A stretch of DNA of 64,000 bases from Teratosphaeria epicoccoides (GCA_021401465.1 JADDMT010000035.1:186001-250000), one strand, 5' to 3'; counted from the first letter of the stretch, positions 10,360 to 21,653 are shown. The notes: generated by a model from the sequence alone, not told the origin. Numbers and translations: made by a program.

Positions 10360-13300
10360 GACGGGCGAGCGGAAAGCTGGCGTCGGGGAGGCGGCGAGGT
10401 AGGGATGCGAGAGGGAAAGGTCTGGTGGTGCAAAGACGGTGGTGGAGGACGGACTCGAGGACAGGTCGAGGCGCGCGGAGGGATATGGTCAACGACCGAC
10501 AGGAGATTGAGCGGACGAGGGAGCAAGGATGACCGTGGAGTGCAGGGTTGGCGTCTTCCTATTTATTGAAGGATGTCGCTGGACCTGCACCGAGGGTCGC
10601 CCTTTCATTCACGAGCGCGGCGTGGCAACGAATGGACCACGCGAGCCCCACAGACGCTAGAGCGGGAATGCGGAGATGTCGTGCCGTGATTGGCTGCGCC
10701 CGCCTTTGTCCTGTGGCGCTCAATCTGCTGCTAGCCCAATGCGACAAAGCGGGATGATTCGAGGCTTCTGGAGGAGGAGCAAACTCTGACCAGCCTACTG
10801 TGTGGAAGTGTATATATCATAAGCTCGCCGAAAACGGTGGTGTTGACCGCCACACGTAGCCAGTCCTCACGCTCATGATGCATCTCTCCAACGAGACTCG
10901 CTCTGCGACTCACGAGCTGCTTCGAGCTTTTGCCGGCTCAACCACTTACATTCCTGGCATCGCAATCATTGTTTGTGCAGGTGACATCCCGACTGTCGCC
11001 CAGGCAATTTCCGCATCGTCTCCAGCCTTTGTCTTCTCGCCTCTAATCAGTTCTCGACGTGGTCTCGTGACTTTGGCGCGCCGCATACTAGTATGTAACT
11101 ATATGTAGCTGGATGTTGGCCGCACCCAGCCGGCCGTCGCAGTCGCAGTCGCAAGCGAGCTGAGTGTCGCTACCTATGCCGTGCATGCCCGCCGTGGCCC
11201 GCAAACGCCAGCCAGCCGACTGGAAGGATGGAAATCTGCGGCGCTACCACGGTGGAGAAGCAGAAGAAGGATCGCCTTTCGCGGCAACAGAAGACGGCTG
11301 AATGTCTCGATTGGTAGAGCCCGCGTGATCTCGACCACATCTCCACTTCTCCGTTGTCTCCATGCGTTTGGTGGCGGGGCTACGCCCATGGCGCCCCGAC
11401 ATTCGGAGTGGAGGGCTGTGTCACTGTGGTCGAATAGGAAACGGGATGCCGCCAAGTGGAGCGTGGAGTTTGCACACTACTGCCCCACCCCGATTTTCCA
11501 AGCGCGTCCCAGAACAGGCGACCGACGACCAGCACACCTCGAACTCGACATATTCGCTATACCAGAATCAGAGACTATTGGGCAACGACAACGACTGTGC
11601 ACGCATCACCACGCACATCTGGCGCAATCCCGGGTCAGGCACCTGTTCGAGTCCCGCCGGCGTCGACATGCACCCAGTCCGCTGCTGTCCGTCTTCTCAG
11701 CCGCCGGAGGAGCGGCACAGAACGGTCGGCTCTCGTGACTGCGATACGGCTGACAGATAGGGCGCCACATGACAATGAGTATCAGGAATCGCCGCCGGGC
11801 GCAGCGTGCCGTGACTCGGCATGACCCTTCATCATACCTTTGGGAAACAGCTGGAAACTCGTTATTCGCCAAAGCTCCAGCCTCCAGGAAACTCACGCAC
11901 CAGACATGCACGAGACTGAGGGCTATCGCCATCCTCAGCCGGCGGGTCGCCATGTTCGCATGTCACGAGGACTCCGTCTTCGTCCCGTGATCCACGGCAG
12001 TATTGGAATCATAGCAGCATGATCTTCTCGGCGACCTGCCGCTGGCGAACGGCTTGACGTTCTGGCTCGGCGTTGGATCGCACATGCCTTGTCCGCTGTC
12101 AAGCGATCATGTGCATACGGGTGTTGCTCGAGTCATCACCATGGGCCAAGCATACCGGCTCTCTTACAATTCGCCCTCAATGCGCATCCTCCATGTCGCG
12201 CCGGCCATTTGCGAAGTCCGTCGCATCAATGTCGGATAAGAGTTTAGGCTAAAGGATGTCGCTCCAAGTACCACCAGTCCAGCGCCACATGACTATCTTG
12301 TTAGCATGCGCAACACTACACCGCGCAAACGCCCTTGTTCTGGCTTAGTACATAGAGCATAGTGTGCACTGGCCTGCACAGAAACCAGAACATGCGCCAA
12401 CCACGTGGCGCGTAACTCAAAGTATTAGATCTTGGGATACCGCTGCATCGGACCGAACACACGTTAATCGCTAGTCAGATCCGACCATGGTAGCTCACAT
12501 CTTCACACAGAGCAGCAAAGGGCACACAAGACCGCAATCGAGTCGCCCAAGGTTTAAACATTCGATAAGGCCGGATTTCGCTAACGGCGCCGGTCGCGTG
12601 GCAGGTCGCCCGTTGAGAATCTGGCTTTCGAAACGATCCAGCACTCTCACGGTGTACACTCACGACCTCGACGGAGCGGCAAAGCAGTCCTTGACGGCAC
12701 AGACACCATTGGCCTTGATCTAATCGAGCCCAACGACCGGTAACATGGCCGCGCGCGTCGACCTTGAGGCCTGCGATACCTAAGCAAACATGTGTCAGCG
12801 CTTGAAAGACGACCAATAGCGCAGTGTGTGCACAAATCATCCATTTCGAAGATAATTATATTGCCTGAGAACATCTTGCGAAGTACATTGACAAGTCTTC
12901 GTCTTGGGGCTTCTCATGTAATTCTTACATCGACCGAAGACGTCCGCTGCAGTCCCAAATACACTGCGTCTGGATGGACGAATTCGAGTCCCAAATACCA
13001 CACCCAGCTCCGCGCACGATCAAATGTGTCAGTACACCCTGTAGGACATGCCCATTTTCAAGATGCGCAAGCGGCGCAGCGTCTACACGGCCAGGTAGGT
13101 CCGGGAACTGTGCCCGTGCACACGCCATCCGTGTCTGCGAGCCAGCGCTCGCGTCGGGGGATTCGCATGACTATTCCCTCCCACCGTCCACAGCGTAGCT
13201 CCAGCCTCCTGAAGCACGAGCTCAGCCTCCTCATCGTTCTCTCTCAGAACCTGCGATCCGCGTCCCCCACGGGATGCAGATCGACGCCGCTATGTACCAT

Positions 13301-13926
13301 GGTCGGCTGTCGCCGCGCCGGAGCGCAGTCCGCAATCCTGCTCCCCGCCAACTTTCGCGGCATGAGCCACGCTCGTGCTCGGGATGCATGCGATGTTCGA
13401 ACAGGGCTTGCCGTGTGCGACGACGACGACGACGACGACGCAGCGGACGCTCTTTAGACTCGAGAGCGAGCGGGTCAGGAGCTTGCTGACCTCGCTGCTG
13501 CCCATCATGATGGTTCAGCGCATAGTGGAGCTGGCGGTACATGTGGCTGGTGGGTGGTCGTTATGGTGGCTGGGGGTATCAGAGCGCTGGGATGGAGCGT
13601 AGGAGGTCAGTGCTCTTGCTGCGCAGGTTTGTGCTTGCATGGCGCTTGATGGGGACCTCAATGGCAAGGCAAACACTCGGGGGGTCGCGGGAAAAGGGAT
13701 CATGTTGATTATGCCGGGAACGTAGCTGATACGTGTTCTGGGCTAGACACCTGGCAAAGGTGGGAGACATGGTCAGTAGCCGTGCGTGCACTCATGCGTG
13801 CGTCTTTCGCTCGTGGAATGAGCTGCATGGGCAGCTGCGTTGCGTTGCGACCTGCGTCGAAGACATTGAATCCACGCGTCAAGCATCTAGTCTCAACACA
13901 TCTACCCCAAACTATGACCATTCCCA
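10360..13926. other. Gene-poor region of about 3.6 kb
   Basis: I find no supported gene here. Several open frames exist on both strands (for example 11181-11738 plus and 12475-12840 minus), but none shows a domain, signal peptide or credible splice structure. A TATATAT stretch at about 10810 lies in the distal promoter of the hexose transporter. A CGA trinucleotide run lies at 13418-13441. Confidence 0.5.
13418..13441. repeat. (CGA)n trinucleotide microsatellite
   Basis: About eight consecutive CGA units are read directly in the sequence, within the gene-poor region. Confidence 0.85.
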
Positions 13927-15600
13927 TCACCCCCTCACCTCCCTCATAACCACCGGCATCCCCTCCCTCGGCTTCGCCGTCCCAATCAACACCGCATACG
14001 CCTCCTCGCCATCAACATCCTGCCTCCCCCTCCTCCACCTCTCCTCCCTCGCGTAAAAACTCCCATCCCCGCTCAACTCCCCCAACCGCCCATACGCCGG
14101 CACAACCTCGAACCTCCTCGCCACCAACGCCAGCACAACCCTCGCCTCGATCAGCGCAAGTTCCTGCCCGATGCAATTCCTCGGCCCGTGCTCGAAAGGC
14201 CTGAACCCGTTCTCAGGGACTCTGTACTCAGCATGCCCCGGCAAGAAGCGCTCAGGTTTGAAAGTCTCCACGTCCGGGCCCCAGAGCAGAGGGTCGTGAT
14301 GCATTGGCCAAGACGTCACCCAGACGAAAAACCCGTCTGTCGGGTACGGGGCGCCGGTCTCTGGATCACGGATGTAGAATCCCGGCTCCCCTTTCCGTAC
14401 CGAAGAGGCAGGAGGCCAGAGTCGGAGCGTTTCTTTCACGACGGCGAGGGTGTAGTCGAGGCGGTTGATGACGTGCGGGTCATTTTTGATCTTGGAGGCG
14501 GTTTGGGAGCGGGGTCCGAGGATGGAGTCGTGCTCGGCGCGGAGGCGGGCGAGGGGGATGGGGTTGCGCTGGAGTTCGTAGAAGAGGTAGCAGATGAGGG
14601 AGCTCGTGGTGTCGTGGCCGGCGAAGATGAAGGCGCGGATCTGGGTTATGGCGCCTTTGCGGAACTCGGCGTCCATTTCTCCAGGAGCGTGGGCAACGTC
14701 GAGATCGCGTTCTTGTTGATACGCGTCGAGCGCGAGGTCGACGACAGCTCGTTTCCGCAGCTTTGAGCCACCGCTCTGATCCCGAGCTCTCGAAACCCGC
14801 TCATCCAACACCCTCCCAATAAACTCATCCATGACCCTCCCGTTCCTCCACCTCCGCCACACATCCCCCGGCCACCACAAAACCCAAGGCTTGAACGTGG
14901 CCTCGTGATTCGGCACCCTCTGCACCTGATCCCGGAACGCCGTGATCAACTCATGCTCGCCCCTCTGCACCCCCACCCGCAAGTCCAGCGTCACCTTCAC
15001 AATAATCTCCACCGTCAACCTCGTCGCATCCTCCTCCAACCGGAACACCTTCCCATCCGCAGCATGCTCCGCCAACTTCTCGCAGAACACGACCGTGTCG
15101 TCCACGATCCCCGGCACCAGACTCATCAGATGGCCTACCGCGAACCCGGGGTTGAAAACCGATCTCCAACGCTTCCAGACCGCGCCTTCAGAACTGATCA
15201 GATCACCCTTCCCCGCCATCATTCTCATGAACAAACGCAATCCCGAGAATTTCGGCGTCACATGCTCCACTGTAACTTGTTGCGCGACCCTCGGGTCCGC
15301 AACGTACAGGAACGGGTCCGCGAAGGGCCAGACATCGACGTAGAACCAGGACTGCTTGAGGTTGTACTTGCGTTTGAAAAAGTGGGGCGAGACGTGCGGG
15401 TGGGCGAGGGTCGGGAGTTCGTTTCGGATCTCGCCCATGTGTTGGAGGTGGCCGAAGAGCATCGAGTGGCCGGGGGGTCCGGGGAGGGTGTGGCAGAGCT
15501 TGCGGATGCGGTGGCCTTTGGCTAGGACGGTGAGGAGGTAGCTGAGGACCGTGACGGCGAGAGCTATTGCTATGGGATGGGAGGCCGTGAAGTCGCACAT
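13927..15600 (-). CDS. Cytochrome P450 monooxygenase (CYP59/StcS-like pattern)
   Basis: This is a single exon of 557 residues. An N-terminal membrane anchor spans about residues 8-27 and is followed by the proline hinge LPGPPG (39-44). The oxygen-binding I-helix motif is FAGHDTTSS (326-334). The K-helix ExxR is KETLRLWP (389-396), the PERF region is FKPERF (447-452) and the heme loop is FRPFEHGPRNCIG with axial Cys 476. It should be an ER-anchored oxygenase using P450 reductase. The heme-to-C-terminus region (QELALIEARVVLALVARRF) resembles the CYP59/StcS group of mycotoxin-pathway P450s, but no polyketide synthase or other cluster gene lies nearby. A secondary-metabolite role is therefore unsupported here. 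The substrate is unknown. Confidence 0.9.
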   Translation of the reverse strand: MCDFTASHPIAIALAVTVLSYLLTVLAKGHRIRKLCHTLPGPPGHSMLFGHLQHMGEIRNELPTLAHPHVSPHFFKRKYNLKQSWFYVDVWPFADPFLYVADPRVAQQVTVEHVTPKFSGLRLFMRMMAGKGDLISSEGAVWKRWRSVFNPGFAVGHLMSLVPGIVDDTVVFCEKLAEHAADGKVFRLEEDATRLTVEIIVKVTLDLRVGVQRGEHELITAFRDQVQRVPNHEATFKPWVLWWPGDVWRRWRNGRVMDEFIGRVLDERVSRARDQSGGSKLRKRAVVDLALDAYQQERDLDVAHAPGEMDAEFRKGAITQIRAFIFAGHDTTSSLICYLFYELQRNPIPLARLRAEHDSILGPRSQTASKIKNDPHVINRLDYTLAVVKETLRLWPPASSVRKGEPGFYIRDPETGAPYPTDGFFVWVTSWPMHHDPLLWGPDVETFKPERFLPGHAEYRVPENGFRPFEHGPRNCIGQELALIEARVVLALVARRFEVVPAYGRLGELSGDGSFYAREERWRRGRQDVDGEEAYAVLIGTAKPREGMPVVMREVRG

Positions 15601-15924
15601 CTTGGAGGTGCAGGGGCGGAGAGTTGGTGGGTGTAGCGGTCGTCGAGGTAAGCCCAGTTGCCGGATGTGCAGCGACTGATGACTTGGCTTCTTGCACAGT
15701 CAGCGCGCTGCAGAGAAGTCTACGAACATGATCCACGCGGAGTCAACGATTGAGCAGCTGCAAGTGGCGGGGACTCAACGGTTTGAGGAAGTCGAATTGT
15801 GGTCATGTAGTCTCGTGTGAGAATTGCGACTCGAAGATCTAGGTGATAGTCTAGGTGCACTGACCACTCGTACTGCATGTACTGTCTGGGGATTCACGCA
15901 CAGACAAGACATGCATCCCTTACG
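15601..15924. other. Spacer between P450 and arylsulfatase
   Basis: About 320 bp, holding the P450 promoter and the arylsulfatase 3' flank. Nothing distinct is seen. Confidence 0.4.
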
Positions 15925-17898
15925 CTATATCGCTCTGATCTCCCTCGTGAACCTAGGCTGCGGCCTCACATAATCTTCTGGCTTCTCTCTCGCCCCATCC
16001 TTCCAATACTCATACTCAATCCACACGTCTTCCGGCATCTGCGCCTCCATCGCCTCAAGCCACTGCCCGAGCGCGGGCGCGAGTGGCACAACACCAGTCT
16101 CCAGCACATACTGATCCCACATTTTGATCATCCTCTGCAATCGATCAGGGTCTTGACCCGCGAGATCGTGCACCTCACCAGGATCTCTCGCCAAATTATA
16201 CAACTGCCACCTCTCCGGACCTTTGGGCTTTGGAATGAACACGATTTTGTAATCGCCGCAGCGCACGGCGGCGCGTCCACAGGTTTCCCAGCCGGTGATG
16301 TGGTCGTCTGGGTGGATGGTTTGAGCGGATCCGGTGAGGAAGGGGACCATGCTGCGTCCGCGCATGGAGACGACCTCGCGGCCTTGATATTTGCCTTTGC
16401 CGTCGGGTGAGGGATGCTTGACACCTGCCATCTCGAGGAAGGTAGGTGCGAGGTCCATAACGGTACCGAATCGACTCGTGATGGCGTTTTGATCGAAACT
16501 TGACGGGAAGGACTTCGGGAACTTGGCAAGGAACGGGACGCGAACGCCGCCTTCTGTTGTGAAGGCCTTGTATAGTCTGCTCGGAGCTGTTCCGGCTTGC
16601 GCCCAGCGGGGCCCATACCAGATGAAACTGTTCCCTCGGCCAAGGTTCTCCAAACTGTTGTCGTAGTACTTCTGCAGGTGCTGAATCATACTGCCTTGCA
16701 CAATCGGGTAAGCTTCGTATGCTGCGCCTTCTGCGCCATTGTCAGACATGAAGCAAACGAAGGTGTCGTCGAGGTCGCCAGTCTCTTCGAGGTAGTCAAC
16801 CACCTTGCCAACATTGGTGTCAATGCATTCGACCATGGCTGCGAAGATCTCCATAGCCTTGCAGCTTTTGGCCTTCTCAAAGTCGGACATCTCACGCCAC
16901 GGCTTGACTTCATCGGCGACGACTGGATGCGGCTCAACGTCTTTCGGGCAGAGACCCATGTCTTTCATCCTTTGCAGGCGCTTCTCACGGAGAACGTCTG
17001 GGCCCTCGTCATACACACCCTTGTAATGTGCAATGTACTCATCTGGTGCCTGAAGAGGCCAATGCGGTGCGGTGAACGGAAAGTAGGCAAAGAACGGCCG
17101 TTCATCGCCTGTCTCTTTACGGTCCTTGAGATATGACAGCATCTTGTCCCCGTAGCCATCACTCGAGTACCAGCCCTCCGGCAGCTGCTTGACGTACTCG
17201 CCATCCTCAGAGTGCAGGGCGATGAAGCTCATGGTCATGAATTCGGGGATCTGGTCCTGACCCTCCCGCTGCGGCTCGTAGGCATAGTGGTTGCTACAGG
17301 CCGGCAGATGCGCAAAAGAACGCTCGAAGCCACGCTTCTGAGGCGAGCGCTCCGGTGTAAGACCCAGGTGCCACTTCCCGGCCATCAGGGTGAGGTATCC
17401 GGCGTCACGCAAGAGCTCAGGCAGCGCAACGACCCTCTCGTTCAAGTATCCTTCATAGCCTGGCATGCCGCGCTGAGGAGCGGTCGACCAATGCTTCGAC
17501 TCGCCCTCGCTGGGAGCATTCTGCCCGCTCTTGTTGGTCCATTCGATCAGATTGCCAAGCCCAGCGATGTGATGATCGGTTCCGGTCATGATCATGGCCC
17601 GAGACGGAGAGCATGCTGCCGCTGCATGGAAGTCTGTGAAGCGGAGGCCATTCTTGGCGAGCTTGTCCAGGTTGGGTGTGCGTATCTCGCCGCCGAAGCA
17701 GGAAAGGTCACTGAAACCCAGATCATCTGCGACAATGACGAGGAAGTTGGGGCGGTTGGTGGTGTGGGTGATGGTGGGGTGGGTGGTGGTGGTGGTGGTG
17801 GGGTGGGTGGTGGTGGTGTTGGTGGAGGTGGTGCGGGTGGTGGTAGTGGTGGGTGTGCTGACGTCAGCGGCCCCGCTTTCCGCCTTGGAGGCGGTCAT
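15925..17898 (-). CDS. Arylsulfatase, cytosolic type
   Basis: This is a single exon of 657 residues from ATG 17898; the frame upstream has only non-ATG codons. After a Thr-rich leader of about 45 residues comes NFLVIVADDLGFSDLSC with the metal-binding DD. It is followed by the sulfatase signature CSPSR, whose Cys (about residue 96) would become formylglycine, and TGTDHHIAGLG. Further conserved stretches are GKWHLGLTPERSPQKRGF, FMSDNGAEG and a Gly/Arg-rich GGVRVPFLAKFP. This is the full alkaline-phosphatase-fold sulfatase layout. Such enzymes release sulfate from aryl or choline esters under sulfur limitation. No secretion signal is visible, so an intracellular enzyme is likely. Confidence 0.92.
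   Translation of the reverse strand: MTASKAESGAADVSTPTTTTTRTTSTNTTTTHPTTTTTTHPTITHTTNRPNFLVIVADDLGFSDLSCFGGEIRTPNLDKLAKNGLRFTDFHAAAACSPSRAMIMTGTDHHIAGLGNLIEWTNKSGQNAPSEGESKHWSTAPQRGMPGYEGYLNERVVALPELLRDAGYLTLMAGKWHLGLTPERSPQKRGFERSFAHLPACSNHYAYEPQREGQDQIPEFMTMSFIALHSEDGEYVKQLPEGWYSSDGYGDKMLSYLKDRKETGDERPFFAYFPFTAPHWPLQAPDEYIAHYKGVYDEGPDVLREKRLQRMKDMGLCPKDVEPHPVVADEVKPWREMSDFEKAKSCKAMEIFAAMVECIDTNVGKVVDYLEETGDLDDTFVCFMSDNGAEGAAYEAYPIVQGSMIQHLQKYYDNSLENLGRGNSFIWYGPRWAQAGTAPSRLYKAFTTEGGVRVPFLAKFPKSFPSSFDQNAITSRFGTVMDLAPTFLEMAGVKHPSPDGKGKYQGREVVSMRGRSMVPFLTGSAQTIHPDDHITGWETCGRAAVRCGDYKIVFIPKPKGPERWQLYNLARDPGEVHDLAGQDPDRLQRMIKMWDQYVLETGVVPLAPALGQWLEAMEAQMPEDVWIEYEYWKDGAREKPEDYVRPQPRFTREIRAI
17755..17860 (-). 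repeat. Low-complexity Thr-rich coding tract (ACC/ACA-rich)
   Basis: On the plus strand this is a GGT/GTG/GGG-rich run. On the coding strand it encodes Thr with interspersed Pro, His and Ser (TTTTTTHPTITHTT-like) between the start Met and the catalytic domain of the arylsulfatase. It is likely length-variable between strains. Confidence 0.8.
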
Positions 17899-19040
17899 GG
17901 TGGCTGTCGATGAGCATGTACATGGTGTGAGTGTCAGTGTACTGGACGAGTTGTGCAGCAACAACGACGCGCAAGCTGTTTCATCAGCGGGGAAATGCGG
18001 TAAGAAAGCACGATATCATCAGGCAAGCAGGCTACCGTGCTCTCCACTAATCCATCCATGATTGATCAACTCAAACAGCCAATGCTGGTCTGACCTGAGT
18101 TAGCGTTCTTCTGTCCCGAGCCAATCGCATACTTATGTATGTCTTCGACTTTCACTACCACCACATTCCTTTCATCTCACTGCCATTCTCAATGATCGTG
18201 AGATCTGCCCTGCGCAGCAAAATTACTCTGACTATCGCACCAATGAGACTGCACCATGGAACCAGGGCGAGCTCATCATGATGATATACTTCCACCGCTA
18301 ACGCTGACACGGCGTATGCTTGCCAGGTCTTGATGACAATAAGGGAGTCATTGACCTCACGGGAGAGGATCGAGGTCTCGCTATCCGCTCTGCGCAGACG
18401 CATGACTATCACGGTCGGCGGAGTCTCATGGTACTTCGCAGGCGACAACAACATATGCCCTCGCGCCAAGTCAGCCTTTTGACAGCCAGAAGTATGACGA
18501 TCATGATCTCGCCGTCTTCGTATGAGTAGCCCTCTCAGTAATGCGGTCGATGGATCAGTGGCTGACGGAAAGCCCATGGATTATCACTTGAGACAGTTTG
18601 ACGCTGGACGCCATTGGGAGACCAGAACTCCGCACCAAGGTTTCCCAGAAACGCCCAGCGACTACTACAGTAAACCGGTCGTCATGGCGTGAACACACAA
18701 CCCTGATCGCTAGACATTGATATCACCCTTCACTTGGTTGCTCGTGCGCCGACCAACGCATCCATCATGAAGTAATGTGCGCTTGGACCGGCCGTACCAG
18801 TCTGACTTGCTCACAAGCTCCTTCTGCATTTGGGATCTTTCATCGTCGTTCTTTCCCAAAAGTTGTCGTTTGGAGCAGACGTGCCTTCCTCACTCGAGCT
18901 GTTGCCGCTTGACGGAGCGCGTGCCCATCTGGCAAATATGAGCTTCCCGCCACGTGCAGGCCTTGCCAGATCACTACATGTACCGGCGACCTCCTGACCC
19001 CAACATCATCACTCCCAAAGCAACACCAAGCTGAGCCAAG
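17899..19040. promoter_or_regulatory. Divergent intergenic region, arylsulfatase / repeat protein
   Basis: This 1.1-kb region carries the two promoters. A 140-codon open frame (18155-18577 minus) has no recognised motif and is not called as a gene. Confidence 0.4.
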
Positions 19041-20132
19041 ATGCAGGTGCTGCAAGCCTTCGCTGTTGGACTGGCTCTCGCTGCGTCCACCGCTGCCTCA
19101 CCACTCCTCGCCTCTGAGCTGGTTGCCCCTGGCGAGCAGTCCGCCAAGCACTTCGACTTCGCGGATCCAATCGACCACAACATCATCCCGCGTGTCGAGC
19201 CGGGCGCACAGTCGTGCAAGGCCGTTGACCAAGACAAAACCGTCCACCACACAATCTCAATCGGCATCTCTGACGGCCTGTGGCGCTGCAACGCAGCCTA
19301 CAACGCCGTCTCCACCGACTGCGACACGAGCAGAAAGAACGACCCGTGCCTCTCGAACTGGTCCTGTAAGTCGACGAGCGAGGGTTACTATCATATCAAG
19401 TTTCTCGCGGTGTCGAAGGATCAAGGTCCGGCCATCGGTGCTAAGCTCTTGACCGCCTTCCCTGAGATCGGCAGCTTCGACTGTCCGGATCGCAGGAAGA
19501 CGAAGGTGGCGGAGAGCAGTGCCGCTTCTCTGCCCACTCGCGACCTCGTCGAGCGTGTGGCACCAGGTGCGCAATCGTGCGAGGCCGTCAATCAAAACAG
19601 CATCGTCCATTACACTGTATCTATTGGCATCTCTGATGGCCTGTGGCGCTGCGACGCGGCGTACAATGCTGTTTCCACAGAATGCCAGCAGGGACATGGT
19701 TGTGTCTCAGGCTGGTACTGCAAGGCGACGAGCGATGGTCAAGGCTATTACTACATCAAATTCGTCGATAAGAAGACGGGCCATGGTGATGCAATCGATA
19801 GGCAGCTGTCAAGTGTCTTTCCTGACGTTGGCAGTTTCAACTGTCCAGACAAGAAGAGAGATATCATCGTGGGAGGCAGTCTCGCCAGTACGCTGGCGCT
19901 GCCGTTTGTATATCCCGAGACTGCTGCCATCATCAACACGAGTACTGCCAACGAGACTGCCATTATGGCCAGCAACCAGGCCACCATCACTACAGATCCT
20001 ATCGGCACAGATACCGCAGTCGCTCCACAGACGACGGTATGCCAGTCCGTCACACAGTTCGGCGCGCAGGACTTCGTGATGTCGAGCAGATGCCAGACTT
20101 ATGCAGTCGTGACCGCGACTACGACGGTGTAG
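19041..20132 (+). CDS. Secreted protein with two tandem six-cysteine repeats
   Basis: This is a single exon of 363 residues. A signal peptide is evident (residues 1-19, MQVLQAFAVGLALAASTAAS). Two repeats of about 100 residues follow, at 51-152 and 172-272. Both begin RVxPGAQSCxAV, contain SIGISDGLWRC and AAYNAVST, and end FPxxGSFxCPD. Each has six cysteines in matching order (first copy 59, 83, 94, 103, 109, 148; second copy 180, 204, 215, 221, 227, 268), suggesting three disulfides per module. Basic clusters follow each repeat (DRRKTK, KKRD), possible kexin sites. The C-terminal 85 residues are Ser/Thr-rich and probably O-glycosylated, with no GPI tail seen. I do not recognise the family. 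An apoplastic or cell-wall role is inference. Confidence 0.85.
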   Translation: MQVLQAFAVGLALAASTAASPLLASELVAPGEQSAKHFDFADPIDHNIIPRVEPGAQSCKAVDQDKTVHHTISIGISDGLWRCNAAYNAVSTDCDTSRKNDPCLSNWSCKSTSEGYYHIKFLAVSKDQGPAIGAKLLTAFPEIGSFDCPDRRKTKVAESSAASLPTRDLVERVAPGAQSCEAVNQNSIVHYTVSIGISDGLWRCDAAYNAVSTECQQGHGCVSGWYCKATSDGQGYYYIKFVDKKTGHGDAIDRQLSSVFPDVGSFNCPDKKRDIIVGGSLASTLALPFVYPETAAIINTSTANETAIMASNQATITTDPIGTDTAVAPQTTVCQSVTQFGAQDFVMSSRCQTYAVVTATTTV

Positions 20133-21225
20133 AGTGCCGGTGGTCAGCGGCCAAGAGAAGATGAGTGAGTCTAGTTGACGAGGGCCGCCGTGCTCGACAG
20201 TTTTCGATCAGAGTGGCTTGGTGCGACTCCAGCATTGCGACGGAGGGGATTGGTGAATGAATGGGAGATCTTAAGATAGGATTCTCCACAATCCGTCAAA
20301 TCAAGTGATCGATGTAGTCCAAGTGGGTATTTCACCCAAACATCGCTTCCATCCACATAATCAACAGATCCATGAGGTCGTCATCGTCGCCTTGGCATTA
20401 CTGGGCCCCAAGGACTCCAATGGAGATCCAGGTCGGGATCGCTCGCATACCACATCGTCCTCCATAATGTCGATTGCTGGCCGTAGAGACAAAGGCGACG
20501 GTGGAGTCCTACAAGGCCGGGTCGCAGGCCTGTCCGGCTGGCCACTCGCTGCTCAACCACATGAAGGCGGTTGGGAGGAGGTGAGAGAAGGAGTGTAGTC
20601 GTCTCTATCTGTGATACGCAGTCCACAGCCTCACTGCCGAGCATTGCACGGACTTGAGACAGGGATTGCTCTCGCAACTTCGCAAGTGCCTGAAGTATCC
20701 AGCATCGGAGCTAGCCTGGTTTCCAATGTCTGACCATACGTCTTGTCCGATCGTATTCGTGCGTTTGGGCAGCGAGGATTCCACGACTGTCAGATCCTGT
20801 GTGATTCGCACGGTTTGCCTGAACTCCTTCCCAATCGCGTTTCCTTCTTGATTCGGAATGGAAGGAATTCATCAACTGAAATGCGTCAGGTGGGTGGTAG
20901 TGTGTGAGGCTCGTCTGGTCTCTATGTAACGATTTGCAGTCTGTTGCGTACAGTCTTCAAGATCCCTGTCTCGCGCCGTCATCCCGTCACCGCCGTACCA
21001 ACTCTCGCGGCTGACTTGAGCTTCCGATGTGAGGAGGTGTCTTGGAGCCGCGCGAGCATGTCGGATTGGAAAGTAGCCGCGTTCCATGTCTATCTTAAAA
21101 GAAGAGACGCGTTGCGGGTGGTTGGCGATGGGCTCTTCAAATTTTCCATACGATAGCTGAGTACCTGGATACGTGTACCTCGATAAGTCGCGACCTACCC
21201 CTTCATCGACGCCTCGGAATCCGCC
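20133..21225. other. Intergenic region between two secreted-protein genes
   Basis: About 1.1 kb with no supported gene. Short frames on both strands lack start context or motifs. Confidence 0.45.
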
Positions 21226-21653
21226 ATGCACGCCCTCAGCCTCTGCATTCCCTTCATCGCTCTCCTCGCCGCGACTGCGTCGGCCCAAAAGAAGGCTTTG
21301 GGAGGTGCGCGTTGCTCACATGCTCTCACCGTCCCTGTCCCCCCAATACTGGCAACACGAACCATGGATCGTACTCTACTGAGACCGGCGCGGTGCGCAC
21401 AGGTGAATGTCGATTCCATGATCCGCAGCTGGGATACTTGAATAACGAAGATTGCTGCACTTGCGACGAGAGCACAGGGTTGATTCTGCAGTGTCAGCGT
21501 GAGTGTCGTGCTTTCCCCTTTCGGTCTGTTTGGGGGGAGAGCTTGATGGGGGCTGATGATGTGTGGTGTGGCATAGCGGAGGCGTCGTCGAGTACAGGGT
21601 ATCGGTGTTTCGTGGCGGGGTATGAGAACTTTAAGGAGAATTGCAAGTGTTAG
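21226..21653 (+). CDS. Small secreted cysteine-rich protein, copy A (three exons)
   Basis: Model: exons 21226-21304, 21403-21498 and 21577-21653, 83 residues. A signal peptide covers about residues 1-20 (MHALSLCIPFIALLAATASA). The mature part contains GGECRFHD, NEDCCTCDES, LILQCQ, SSSTGYRC and ends ENCKC, with eight cysteines. Introns 1 (21305-21402, GTGCGC...ACAG) and 2 (21499-21576, GTGAGT...ATAG) are both phase 1. The same two intron positions and phases occur in a related gene at 45460-45823, which supports this assembly strongly. Size, secretion and cysteine content fit a candidate effector or cell-surface peptide. No known family is recognised. A GA-rich stretch at about 21685-21710 lies just downstream. 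Confidence 0.85.

Noticed and set aside
11580..11680. tRNA-like T-loop (gttcgagtcccg)
   Set aside because: The flanking bases do not pair as a T-stem, and no acceptor or anticodon arm fits.
15925..17964. Start of the arylsulfatase at 17964
   Set aside because: The codon there is TTG. The first ATG in frame is at 17898 and fits the domain start.
13927..17964. Secondary-metabolite cluster around the P450
   Set aside because: No polyketide synthase, peptide synthetase, terpene cyclase or pathway regulator is present. One P450 beside an arylsulfatase is not a cluster.
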